DNA of 64,000 nucleotides, from the NCBI RefSeq assembly GCF_000375365.1, contig NZ_AQXB01000007.1:62001-126000 (forward strand), in the 5' to 3' direction. Of the stretch, positions 1 through 7,654 are shown piece after piece (the first letter of the stretch is position 1; each line of letters begins with the position of its first letter). Both the position numbers and the translations under genes were made by a program. The notes beneath the pieces are model-generated. The model was not told the DNA's origin and ran no database searches. It saw nothing but the letters and a program-made list of their open reading frames with translations. Origin of the DNA: Corynebacterium mastitidis DSM 44356. Lineage in GTDB: Bacteria; Actinomycetota; Actinomycetes; Mycobacteriales; Mycobacteriaceae.

Positions 1-1242
1 ACCGCCTGCCTCGCGGCCCTCCTGCACGGGATCGCCGCCCCCGCCCAGGCCGCACCGCTCTTCGACCCCGACGACCCCTTCTACCTCCCGCCACCCACCC
101 TGCCCATACAACCCGGCGTACCCATCCGCACGGCCCCCGCGCCCGATCTCCTCCCCCAGGGCTGGCCCGCCCGCGCCTCCAGGATCCTGTACTCCTCCAC
201 GCTGAGCGACGGCGCGCCAGTGGCCGTCTCCGGAATACGGCTGGAACCGACCCTCCCGTGGCTCGGGGAGGGGCCGCGCCCCACCCTCGTCATCGCACCC
301 GGCACCCGCGGGGCGGCCGACGCCTGCGCGCCCTCGCGCGGACTACTCTCCATCGATCCCCACACCGCCGCCCTGGGCATGAACTACGAGCTTCCCATCG
401 CCCACCTCGCCCTCCTGGCCGGGGTCCGGGTGACCATGACCGACTACGTGGGGCTCGGCACCCCCGGGGCACACACCTACGTGCGCCACCGGGAGGAGGC
501 CGCCGCCGTGCTCGACGCCGCCCGCGCCACCCTCCTCGACGCCTCCGCCGACGCCAACTCCCCCGTCGGCCTTTGGGGATACTCTCAGGGCGGCGGGGCC
601 ACCGCCGCCGCGGCGGAGCACGCCGCCTCCTACGCGCCCGCGCTCAACATCGTGGGCACCTTCGCCGGGGCACCGCCCGCGAACCTCGCGGAGGTCATCG
701 ACGCCGTGGACGGCAACGCCATCTTCGGGGTTCTGGGCATGGCGGTGATGGGCTTTTCCGAGCGGAACCCCGCGATCTTCCGCGAGGAGATCGCGCCCCT
801 ACTCAACGCCGAGGGGTGGCGCTACTTCACCGAAACCCCCGCCATGTGCATACCCGACGCCATCCTCGCCTGGGGCGGGCGGCACAGCAGGGAGCTCTCC
901 ACCACCGGGGAGTCCTTCTCCGAGACGATCGCCCACTCCCCCATGCTGCGCCGGGCGCTCGACGCGCAAAGGCTGGGCCAGCGCGCCCCCACCGGCCCCG
1001 TGATGATCCACGCCGGCGTCAACGACGACACCATCCCCTACCCGCAGGTGCGCGCCCTGGCCGACGCCTACTGCGCCACCGGAACGCCGGTGCTCTTCCG
1101 CAGCGACCCGCTGCCCGAGGTCGCGCCGGGCAGCACCCTCAACCACGTCCTTCCCCTCGCGGGCGGCCTGGGCGATAGCTTCGGGTACCTGCTGGACAGG
1201 TTCCAGGGGATACCGGCGCCAAGTAACTGCGGCGAGCACTAG
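1..1242 (+). CDS. Secreted LIP-family triacylglycerol lipase, 5'-truncated by the window edge
   Basis: The frame is open from base 1. The first residues (ACLAALLHGIAAPAQA, then APLFDPDDPFY) look like the end of a signal peptide with an AQA cleavage site, so the start lies upstream of the window. The body matches secretory lipases of the LIP family (alpha/beta hydrolase). The nucleophile elbow GYSQG lies near bases 578-592, a candidate catalytic Asp lies in HAGVNDDTIPYPQ (about 1010-1045), and a candidate His in LNHVLPLAGG (about 1138-1168). Such enzymes hydrolyse host or environmental lipids outside the cell. The gene ends 31 bp before the convergent minus-strand gene at 1273. Family assignment is good; the substrate is not known. 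Confidence 0.85.
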   Translation, partial: TACLAALLHGIAAPAQAAPLFDPDDPFYLPPPTLPIQPGVPIRTAPAPDLLPQGWPARASRILYSSTLSDGAPVAVSGIRLEPTLPWLGEGPRPTLVIAPGTRGAADACAPSRGLLSIDPHTAALGMNYELPIAHLALLAGVRVTMTDYVGLGTPGAHTYVRHREEAAAVLDAARATLLDASADANSPVGLWGYSQGGGATAAAAEHAASYAPALNIVGTFAGAPPANLAEVIDAVDGNAIFGVLGMAVMGFSERNPAIFREEIAPLLNAEGWRYFTETPAMCIPDAILAWGGRHSRELSTTGESFSETIAHSPMLRRALDAQRLGQRAPTGPVMIHAGVNDDTIPYPQVRALADAYCATGTPVLFRSDPLPEVAPGSTLNHVLPLAGGLGDSFGYLLDRFQGIPAPSNCGEH

Positions 1243-1272
1243 ACGCGCGCGGGGGTATCCGACACTCGGTGG

Positions 1273-2031
1273 TTATAGAGCGGCTTCAAAGAGGCGGTCG
1301 ATGTACTCCTCTACCTCAACGCCCAACCCCCACGACAAATCCGTAAAGGACTCGCTGCCGTACATGTACCACTGCCCCGCCACACCATCTGAGGTAAACA
1401 CATACCCCGACCCCCACGACAACGACGGCCCCTGACCCGGATCCAACACCCAATTGCGATCCCTCCACCACTGCACACTCGCCCGGCCCGAACGGACCTC
1501 CATCTCCGGCGGGGCAGGCACCACCAGAGGTTCGGGCCGAGGCCCCTCAGGCGCAACCTTAAGACACGAACACCCCGGGGCTAGCTCGCCTTGGAAAAAG
1601 GAGGTACGCCCCTGCTGCCTCCACTGCGGAGACAGGAGGAAGTGCTCCAACACCAGCCACCACATGACCTGCTTCCAGGCCACCTCAAAACAACCCGCCT
1701 GCGCGATCCCGCCGGAGGCCTCCCTGCCACGATCCGTCAGCACGCACGGCCACCAGCCCGCAGGCTGCTGCCGCTTGCGGCGCACCCCCACATCCCCCGG
1801 GCCCGTTTCCAACGGCCCGTCCTCGCCGTACATCACGTAGGTATCGCCCACCCACACCGAGCGATCCACCTGCCGACCGAGGTGCCGCTGCACGGCCTGC
1901 TCATAATGCTGCACGCCCCGCACCACCGTCTGCCAGTCCTCATCGCTTAACGGCGAGAACGGGACGTACCAGGAGACAGCATCCGCGTTGTTCTCGGCCA
2001 ATGATAAAGCCGCAAAGTCCGCTACCTTCAT
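1273..2031 (-). CDS. Putative immunity protein, intact copy (paralogue 1 of 3)
   Basis: This 252-residue protein has no recognised domain, no signal peptide and no membrane segment, so it is predicted to be cytoplasmic. It is the only unbroken member of a three-copy local family; the other members lie at 2488-3203 and 3246-3990. Shared features are the W-x-T/I-V repeat region (residues about 33-55), VWVGDTYVMYGEDGPLE (about 60-76), a central WK motif and a C-terminal EEYIDRLFEA. It starts 5 bp after the stop of the TNT-domain gene at 2037, with a good Shine-Dalgarno (gaggag) inside the end of that gene, so toxin-like and immunity-like genes appear translationally coupled. An immunity role is inferred from this pairing and from the repetition of the pair; it is not shown by a known domain. 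Its GC is higher than that of its paralogues. Confidence 0.6.
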   Translation of the reverse strand: MKVADFAALSLAENNADAVSWYVPFSPLSDEDWQTVVRGVQHYEQAVQRHLGRQVDRSVWVGDTYVMYGEDGPLETGPGDVGVRRKRQQPAGWWPCVLTDRGREASGGIAQAGCFEVAWKQVMWWLVLEHFLLSPQWRQQGRTSFFQGELAPGCSCLKVAPEGPRPEPLVVPAPPEMEVRSGRASVQWWRDRNWVLDPGQGPSLSWGSGYVFTSDGVAGQWYMYGSESFTDLSWGLGVEVEEYIDRLFEAAL

Positions 2032-2036
2032 ACCCT

Positions 2037-2372
2037 TTACTCCTCTGCTTCCCTACCGCCGTCGTCTGCGAGAGGTTTGACGATGCCCCTTGCGATCAAC
2101 TCCGCAACGGATACCGGCTCGACCCCTACGCAGGTATCGCCAACGTAAATCTGTTTTTCACACAGATGCTGGGTGCCACCCCCGGGCTGCTCGAACGCGG
2201 GGGCAACACGCCCCGAGCGGATGTGTATTCCCTCCGGGAGGGATGTGCGGGTGTGCTCGAGCCGCAGGTAGGGGTCAAGCTGTATCCACGGGGGCAAGGA
2301 GCGCATCGGAAAGCTATCCGTAGCATTCCACATATAGTTGCCCTGCACCCTGCCGATGCGATCCCACATCAT
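2037..2372 (-). CDS. Stand-alone TNT-domain toxin (NAD+ glycohydrolase-like), copy 2
   Basis: The 111-residue product is little more than a TNT domain, the C-terminal toxin fold of Mycobacterium tuberculosis CpnT, which hydrolyses NAD+. Recognisable family segments in order are WDRIGRVQGNYM (3-14), FPMRSLPP (21-28), SLPEGIHIRSGRVAP (44-58), FEQPGGGTQHL (60-70) and a closing SVAELIARGIV (about 88-98). The Gln of the EQPGGG motif, aligned with the functional Gln of TNT, is kept. A strong SD (aggag) lies just before two adjacent ATGs (2372 and 2369), so it can be translated on its own. There is no secretion or delivery region, so it is either an orphan toxin cassette or a spare tip for a larger carrier. 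It is coupled to the putative immunity gene at 1273. Family: fairly sure; activity: inferred. Confidence 0.7.
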   Translation of the reverse strand: MMWDRIGRVQGNYMWNATDSFPMRSLPPWIQLDPYLRLEHTRTSLPEGIHIRSGRVAPAFEQPGGGTQHLCEKQIYVGDTCVGVEPVSVAELIARGIVKPLADDGGREAEE

Positions 2373-2487
2373 GCTCTCCTCTTACTCTTGAAGGCTTTGT
2401 ACGTTTTCTTCTGGCTACAGACTACGAGGCGACCACCACCACTGCGTACACCGCTGCCGTGCGCACCACCACACACCACGAGTGCTT

Positions 2488-3203
2488 TCAAGACGATCCC
2501 ACCCGGAACAAGAGATCCACCCACTCCTCTACGCCCAGACCGAATGACCAGGAAAGGTCCGATCTATTTCCCATAGGGCTTTCGATCCATGAATCTTCAT
2601 CATGCCGATCAAGGAATATATATCCCGGACCAGAAAACGGGGAGGAGTACACACCCTGTTCTCTTATGCTGTAGCGAGACATGACACTATAGTATGCAGC
2701 CTCGGCACCTTCGGTGAAGCCTTCCAGAAAATCATTATCACGCCCGATCCTAAAGAGATGAGACCGATCCATGTTCCATGCAGAAAAGAAGGAGCTCCTA
2801 CGAGATTCATACCACAGGCCGGAAAAGAAGAAGTTCTCCCAAATAAGCTTTCCTATAACATTTTTCAAGACAATTCAAATGTGGAAGACCGAAAAACAGA
2901 TAGGGTTTCCTCACCCCTGTCGGACAATGATGCAACTTGCCATTGACAGAAACGTACTTGGCGCCGAATCCCTGTATATCCTTCAGTAAAATCCAACGGG
3001 CCTTGATCCCCATACATGATATATGAGTCACCACCCCAGAGCCCTTTATCGGGTTGATAACCAAAATAACGGTGCACGCCTTCCTCATACCTGCGCAAGG
3101 AACGGGTTACAATATCCCACTGCCCATCGGTCACATGAAAATCGCAAATAGGACCACTATTCCTTTCCGCCAGCCATAGAGAACCGTAAGGCATTATTTT
3201 CAT
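2488..3203 (-). pseudogene. Putative immunity protein, paralogue 3, split by a 1-base frameshift
   Basis: Two open frames (2865-3203, N-terminal half; 2488-2868, C-terminal half) together match the intact 252-residue paralogue at 1273. The N-half reads MKIMPYGSLWLAERNSG and keeps SYIMYGDQGPLDF; it stops at ...STFELS. The C-half resumes as KNVIGKLIWENFFFSGL and ends EEWVDLLFRVGSS. Adding one G near 2865-2868 (tcttgaaaaa to tcttggaaaaa) would restore a Trp-Lys pair as in the relatives, so a single-base deletion explains the break. The N-terminal half is almost identical to the copy at 3246-3990. GC is low compared with the chromosome. Either a decayed immunity gene or a sequencing indel. Confidence 0.6.
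3048..3123. repeat. Near-identical direct repeat shared with 3834-3909
   Basis: The stretch beginning ttatcgggttgataaccaaa and running through the part encoding HRYFGYQPDK and RSLRRYEEG is repeated 786 bp away (3834-3909) with only about two base differences. It is the best-conserved part of the two frameshifted immunity-like paralogues and indicates a recent local duplication or gene conversion. Confidence 0.8.
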
Positions 3204-3245
3204 AAAACACCGCCAAGGAAGCAGGAGGATATACCACGGAAAGCG

Positions 3246-3990
3246 CTACACATTGTCAGCATCTTTCAGATCAGAGAATCCCGCCTCAAAGAGAAGATCC
3301 ACCCAGTCCGATGGATCCATATGAAATGCGTAAGCAATGTCAAATAAATCCCTCAAACGGGTGTGGTACCATAAATCCTTTTCCATATCCGCCCCTATAA
3401 GGATTCCAAAACCCATATATGAAGGAGACCCCGGACCATTACAGGGAGGCAGGTTTGTTCGTGAGATGAAAGAATCCCACACCTCTCCACACTCTCCCGA
3501 GGGAAATCCTTCACTATTAATTTCAATCCGCAGAACCCCTGGTGGAAGAATTTTTTCAAAGAAAAATATCCCCCCTCCCTTTTCCCATCTTTCGGAATAG
3601 AGAAAACATCCCCGCACCAAATCCCAAAGAAAGAACATGCTTCCATGTCAAGTCAAAGGACCCAAATAAATCAAAGCTATACGATTCTTCATCCCGATCA
3701 GAAAGGAATACAGACAACCAGGTCGATATTATCCTCTTCCTTGGACCTAGCCGTACACCGACATACAAAGAATCCATCTCTAGCTGGCCAGAATCTCCGT
3801 ACATAATATACGAGTTACCAACCCAAACCCTCTTATCGGGTTGATAACCAAAATAACGGTGCACACCTTCCTCATACCTGCGCAAGGAACGGGCTACAAT
3901 ATCCCACTGCTCAGCGGTCACCCGAAAATCACACCCAGAACCACTATTTCCTTCCGCCCACCACAGAGAACCGTAAGGCATAATATACAT
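3246..3990 (-). pseudogene. Putative immunity protein, paralogue 2, split by a 1-base frameshift
   Basis: The N-half (3556-3990, beginning MYIMPYGSLWWAEGNSG) and C-half (3246-3638) lie in different frames and overlap; joined, they give a protein of about the length of the intact paralogue at 1273. The shift falls near 3615-3635, where the reading goes from FDLTWKHVLS into WDLVRGCFLYSERWEKGGG; removing one T from the tctttgg context restores a continuous frame. The ATG lies 5 bp after the stop of the TNT gene at 3996, and its SD (aggaagg) lies inside the end of that gene, so the two are a coupled toxin-immunity-like pair. The C-terminus DWVDLLFEAGF matches the family. No known domain. Confidence 0.6.
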
Positions 3991-3995
3991 AGAGC

Positions 3996-4316
3996 TTACA
4001 CCTTCCTGAGATAATTCTTACCCAGAAGAAATCCCAAACTCGCCATGTCAAACACTCCGGTATTTTCATTAAACTCCTCAAATACGTACTGCATTCCCCC
4101 TCCCGACTGTTCAAAAGCGGGAGCGATCTCACCGAACCGAACCCTCATATTATCGGGCAGTGGAACATTTGTCCGTATAGGTTCCGCGTATTGGCCTAAG
4201 GCCTTGTCTGGATACATGGAACGCATCGGGAAAGAATCTCCCCTGTTACCTAAGAACTTCCCCTTTGGATGATCAATCCGGTCCAGCTCCACCCTATCAG
4301 AAATGCCATATACCAC
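3996..4316 (-). CDS. Stand-alone TNT-domain toxin (NAD+ glycohydrolase-like), copy 1
   Basis: The 106-residue product (GTG start at 4316) is a second TNT domain, with VELDRIDHPKGKFLG (9-23), FPMRSMYP (29-36), VRFGEIAPAFEQ (59-70) and SGGGMQYVF (71-79), followed by a shortened tail ending LLGKNYLRKV. It shares the FPMRS and APAFEQ-x-GGG motifs with the copy at 2037 but otherwise differs in sequence and base composition (much lower GC). The in-frame region upstream meets a stop within about 25 bp, so no delivery domain is attached now. It is followed at 5 bp by an immunity-like gene. It may be a C-terminal tip displaced from the carrier protein encoded upstream at 4954-7277. Domain call is good; toxicity is inferred. 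Confidence 0.65.
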   Translation of the reverse strand: MVYGISDRVELDRIDHPKGKFLGNRGDSFPMRSMYPDKALGQYAEPIRTNVPLPDNMRVRFGEIAPAFEQSGGGMQYVFEEFNENTGVFDMASLGFLLGKNYLRKV

Positions 4317-4432
4317 CGTAAGTAAAATATCGAAATATTAGGGTACGATTACAAAAATCTAAGATGGTGAATTAATTTGGAATCTTTAATCATAAAATAC
4401 CCCAACATTATATAACATGCTAGACTTTGAAT

Positions 4433-4702
4433 TTAATGCCTCAGGTTACCACATCCCAGCTCCTCGGCTCGTCGAAATACAGTCTCCCATTTTCCCGCTC
4501 GGGAATCGGAAATTCTCCACCCCTTCCCAGTGAAGAACATTAGCAACATATCAACCCTGCAAGCCCACACGTTGAATAAAACTACTATAGTCATTCTAGT
4601 ATACGGGACATTAAACAAGTCTCGCACAGAAAGTTCCATCATCAGCATTGAGGGGATGAGAACTAATATTCCCACGACAGGGAGAACTACCGACATGAAC
4701 AA
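4433..4702 (-). CDS. Small hypothetical membrane protein
   Basis: This 89-residue frame (the ATG at 4696 is an alternative to the TTG at 4702) encodes two hydrophobic stretches, SVVLPVVGILVLIPSMLMM and MTIVVLFNVWACRVDMLLMFF, then a charged tail ending RRAEELGCGNLRH. No family is recognised and no clear SD is seen. It sits in the AT-richest part of the toxin-like locus, where long chance frames are common, so it may be a remnant or not a gene. Confidence 0.35.
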   Translation of the reverse strand: MFMSVVLPVVGILVLIPSMLMMELSVRDLFNVPYTRMTIVVLFNVWACRVDMLLMFFTGKGWRISDSRAGKWETVFRRAEELGCGNLRH

Positions 4703-4953
4703 GAATTGAAAACTAAAAATCCTCCCCTCAATGACATAGAATGCAGAAACGGAAATGAAAACTACAATCAGGGAATGGCAATGTGTGCATGCGCCAATAC
4801 TCTCGCCCTTAAATCATCATAAGGCATCACTCTATATATACGCAGCTAGAATTGCAACTCAAATAAAAGAAAGGGCTATTATCTGAAATGAAATCATGAA
4901 TAAAACAACGCCCACTTAGATCCTAACAGTAAATCCCTTCACACTTTCTTGGA
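4703..4953. other. AT-rich intergenic stretch in the toxin-like locus
   Basis: About 250 bp of AT-rich sequence between the small membrane-protein frame and the end of the carrier gene. I see no supported gene, no clear terminator hairpin and no insertion-sequence ends here. Confidence 0.4.
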
Positions 4954-6480
4954 CTAGAGAATTTTGTCTTGAGCTTTTTGCCCTACATATTCGCCAGCCT
5001 GTCCTCCATATTCACTCCCAAAGTAACCTCCAATAGCGCCGCCGAGAGGAACAGTAAGTGGAGCAAAAGGCCCTCCTAGCGCCCCTATCGTCGCCCCTAT
5101 ATAGGTTCCGCCTACTCCACCCCCGATGCCTCCAATCGCTTTCCCAGCACGTCCTCCCGCATGCTCAGAATCCGTAACAACTTGCACAGCTTCCGGGGCA
5201 ACCGAAATTACAGTTCCCGCCGTACCCATTCGATTCAGTACTTTCGAATTAGATATAGCCTTCCCAGCCTTCTCCATCGAACTAGGTGTCCTATGCTTTC
5301 CAACCTCTCGATAGACTTTCTCCCCTCCTATCTTTTCTTTTACATTATCAGCTCTATGCGAAGATTTCTGCATATCCCCGCCAAAGGTAGAAGCCACACC
5401 AACAACTTCATGAGTCTTTTCAACGACTTTCCCCTGATCCTTTGGTGGGCGCGGCGGCGGTGCGCCAATACGCTTGATCTTCCGCCTCGGAGCGTCAGAC
5501 TTCAGCGACTTACCAGCATCACTCTTACCCGAGCCCTTCGCGCCCTTCTTCTCCGGCAACGGCTCATACGGATTAGGCTGAGGCCCTCCCACCGCCTTGA
5601 TCTTCCTACGAGGGGCATCCGGCGGCAAGGGCTTGCCCACCCCACTGTAATCCGGCGGTAACGGCTTACTCCCCGCAGGATACTTCTTGATCAGGTCCTT
5701 GCCCTGCTGGCTCTGCGGGGACGGAGTACAAACATTCTGCGGATCCTGCTTAGGATACTTCCCCAACAAATTCTTCTCTCCCGCAGGAGAAGGCGGCGGA
5801 GCACCAACACTCTTAATCTTCCGCCGAGGCGCATCCGGTGGCAAAGGCTTACCCACGCTCTGTGTTTTACCCGCAGGCGGCGTCGTGGGCTTAACAGGCT
5901 TACCCTGCCCCTTCCCCGGCGGCGGGGCACCAACACCCTTAATCTTCTTCCGCTCAGGTTTCCCAGCAGCCTTACCAGCCTTATACCCACCAGTACCGCT
6001 CTTACGCCGATCCGGATCCGCCAACACAGGCAACAACGTCGTACGCTCCGGATCTACCACCTGCACAAGCTGATTGCCCTCACCCACCTCATACCACGTC
6101 GGCACCCGACGCCCGGCGGCATCAAACGCCCACGGCGCATCCACATGCTCCACCACCTCACCGCGGGCATCCACAACATCCACGGACCCATCAGGGTTCT
6201 TCACCATCCGCCCACCAACAGTAACATCCATCTCAAACACGTGCTCCCGCGCGGACTCCGGCCCCTCCAGCAGCACCAGGGACTGCTTTCGTCCCCCTCC
6301 CCAGTCAATATCCATGCGGTGCGCATCGTCACGACGGCGTATGCGCCTGCCCACAGCCGCAGCCGCTCCTACTGCCGCCCCGACACCACCGAGCATCCCA
6401 TCTATCGGGGAGTCCCCGCCCCGGCTCACTACCGCCTCAGTGGGCGATGACTCACCACGCACACTCCTATCACCCCGCAC
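4954..6480 (-). CDS. C-terminal part of a secreted polymorphic-toxin-like carrier (repeat linker plus glycine zipper)
   Basis: The 508-residue frame has three parts. The first (residues about 1-150) ends with VPTWYEVGEGNQLVQVV and PVLADPDR, resembling the conserved segment that precedes toxin tips in many secreted actinobacterial proteins. The second (about 160-345) is a Pro/Lys-rich linker with four copies of a DAPRRKIKxVGAPPP-type motif. The third (about 350-508) ends in a glycine zipper (KAIGGIGGGVGGTYIGATIG and GGAIGGYFGSEYGGQAG) typical of membrane-inserting segments. It starts in a different frame from the gene upstream (6429-7277), and in-frame sequence upstream of the GTG at 6480 continues sensibly back to about 6567, so both frames probably form one gene of about 770 codons. 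Role as a secreted toxin or toxin carrier is inferred. Confidence 0.6.
   Translation of the reverse strand: MRGDRSVRGESSPTEAVVSRGGDSPIDGMLGGVGAAVGAAAAVGRRIRRRDDAHRMDIDWGGGRKQSLVLLEGPESAREHVFEMDVTVGGRMVKNPDGSVDVVDARGEVVEHVDAPWAFDAAGRRVPTWYEVGEGNQLVQVVDPERTTLLPVLADPDRRKSGTGGYKAGKAAGKPERKKIKGVGAPPPGKGQGKPVKPTTPPAGKTQSVGKPLPPDAPRRKIKSVGAPPPSPAGEKNLLGKYPKQDPQNVCTPSPQSQQGKDLIKKYPAGSKPLPPDYSGVGKPLPPDAPRRKIKAVGGPQPNPYEPLPEKKGAKGSGKSDAGKSLKSDAPRRKIKRIGAPPPRPPKDQGKVVEKTHEVVGVASTFGGDMQKSSHRADNVKEKIGGEKVYREVGKHRTPSSMEKAGKAISNSKVLNRMGTAGTVISVAPEAVQVVTDSEHAGGRAGKAIGGIGGGVGGTYIGATIGALGGPFAPLTVPLGGAIGGYFGSEYGGQAGEYVGQKAQDKIL
5457..5950. repeat. Four degenerate repeats encoding the GKPLPPDAPRRKIKxVGAPPP linker
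   Basis: Within the carrier gene, four imperfect repeats (around 5457-5510, 5581-5640, 5806-5865 and 5921-5950) encode variants of KPLPPDAPRRKIK followed by VGAPPP, VGGPQP, IGAPPP or VGAPPP. They are separated by 80-170 bp spacers of different length and sequence. They form a basic, proline-rich linker between the globular N-part and the glycine zipper. Confidence 0.75.
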
Positions 6481-7277
6481 GTCCGGGGCCGAAATGGTAC
6501 TCGTCGTGGTGGGGGAAGATTCCTCGCGGTTTTCTTCAATATCAAAAACCTGCCCACCACACCCTGATCACGGATCACCGACGTGCGCCCATCCTGCGGG
6601 TCTATCACCACGACCTCACCGGTGGCCCGCCCCTTGTCATCCACCACCAGGCTACGGCCCTGCTCATCCGCCACCACCTGCACGCGCTGCGGCGTCGCCT
6701 CGTCCTGCCCGTTGTGGTCTCGAGAGATCTCCACCTCCCACGCCGCTACCCGAGGAACATTCGAACGCGCCGAATCCGCACCGCTTACACCAGAGAGCCG
6801 CCCCGAGGAATCGCCCTGACCTCCGTAACGCCCACCTAAGCGCGTATCCCGCATATCCTGGGAGTACTGGGATTCTCGCGGCCCAAAACCCTCATAATGA
6901 TGCACCCTCCCCGGATGAGGAGAAGAATCATCCCACCGATGAGTGCGCTGATGCCCAGACTCCTCCTGACTCCCCAAGGGCTGATCGCCCACCACCGGCG
7001 GGCTCCCCGCCCCCGGCTGGCTCCCGTTGGGAGCGCCATCAGGAGCACCCGGCCCGCCGACGCATACATAGGGCGGCCACGCACCAGGACCGGGTTCTTG
7101 CCCCGGGTGCACCGCTCTCCACAGCGTCTCCTCGGTGGCATTCCACTGGGCAGTCTCCCGCTCACACCGTTGCGCGGGAGTCTCCGCCTGCACCACAGGC
7201 GCACCCAACCCGCACCACCACTCCAACACCCCGGCCGCCATCAGCCCCCGACCGTACCTTAACACCGCCTTGGCCAT
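6429..7277 (-). CDS. N-terminal part of the secreted carrier protein (frameshifted relative to 4954-6480)
   Basis: The 282-residue frame begins with a probable signal peptide (basic MAKAVLRYGR, hydrophobic GLMAAGVLEWW, cleavage after PVVQA). A Gly/Pro/Ser-rich low-complexity stretch follows (about 70-160), then a compact segment with VQVVADEQGRSLVVDDKGRA and VVVIDPQDGRTSVIRDQG. After residue about 238 the sequence becomes Arg/Pro-rich (ARNLPPPRRVPFRPRT) and out of character, while the frame of the downstream part continues naturally as QVFDIEENREESSPTTT. Adding one base between 6544 and 6560 (ggtggg or the T5 run of the coding strand) joins the two. The gene follows the small membrane protein at 7279 by 1 bp, so they are probably co-transcribed. 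Confidence 0.55.
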   Translation of the reverse strand: MAKAVLRYGRGLMAAGVLEWWCGLGAPVVQAETPAQRCERETAQWNATEETLWRAVHPGQEPGPGAWPPYVCVGGPGAPDGAPNGSQPGAGSPPVVGDQPLGSQEESGHQRTHRWDDSSPHPGRVHHYEGFGPRESQYSQDMRDTRLGGRYGGQGDSSGRLSGVSGADSARSNVPRVAAWEVEISRDHNGQDEATPQRVQVVADEQGRSLVVDDKGRATGEVVVIDPQDGRTSVIRDQGVVGRFLILKKTARNLPPPRRVPFRPRTCGVIGVCVVSHRPLRR

Positions 7278-7278
7278 A

Positions 7279-7626
7279 TCACTTCTCTCCCCGCATCACC
7301 GACCACAACCCCATCGCCCCCGCCGCAACAAGGCCACCGGTGAGCATCATCGCAAGCATGTACACCAACATCACCGGAACATAACCCCACCGCTGCACAA
7401 ATCCGACCATGCCCTCGCTACACGCCAACACCGCTACCATGCCGACCAACCCCAACAAGAGTTTGCCCACCGCGACCCACACCGCCACACCAGCAGGCGA
7501 TGCGGTTGCAGAATCCGCAGGCCCTCCCGTCTCCACCGGATAAACCGCCTCACCCCCACCCTGGTCATACTCGTCTACCACCACGGCCTCATCTACCCCG
7601 CCGTCATACACATCATGCTGTCCCAT
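7279..7626 (-). CDS. Hypothetical two-TM membrane protein of the toxin-like locus
   Basis: I place the start at ATG 7626, which has an SD (aggggtatgtc) upstream; a start at 7674 would overlap the preceding gene. The product of about 115 residues has an acidic N-terminus (MGQHDVYDGGVDEAVVV), then two membrane segments (VAVWVAVGKLLLGLVGMVA and VPVMLVYMLAMMLTGGLVA) and a short basic tail. No family is recognised. Its place between the porin-like gene and the carrier gene suggests a role in envelope localisation, which is speculation. Confidence 0.6.
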   Translation of the reverse strand: MGQHDVYDGGVDEAVVVDEYDQGGGEAVYPVETGGPADSATASPAGVAVWVAVGKLLLGLVGMVAVLACSEGMVGFVQRWGYVPVMLVYMLAMMLTGGLVAAGAMGLWSVMRGEK

Positions 7627-7654
7627 GACATACCCCTGTCTGCTACCCCACGCC

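Noticed and set aside
2037..4316. A complete CpnT-type channel-toxin protein
   Set aside because: The TNT frames are only 106-111 codons and stops lie close upstream; no single frame joins channel and toxin.
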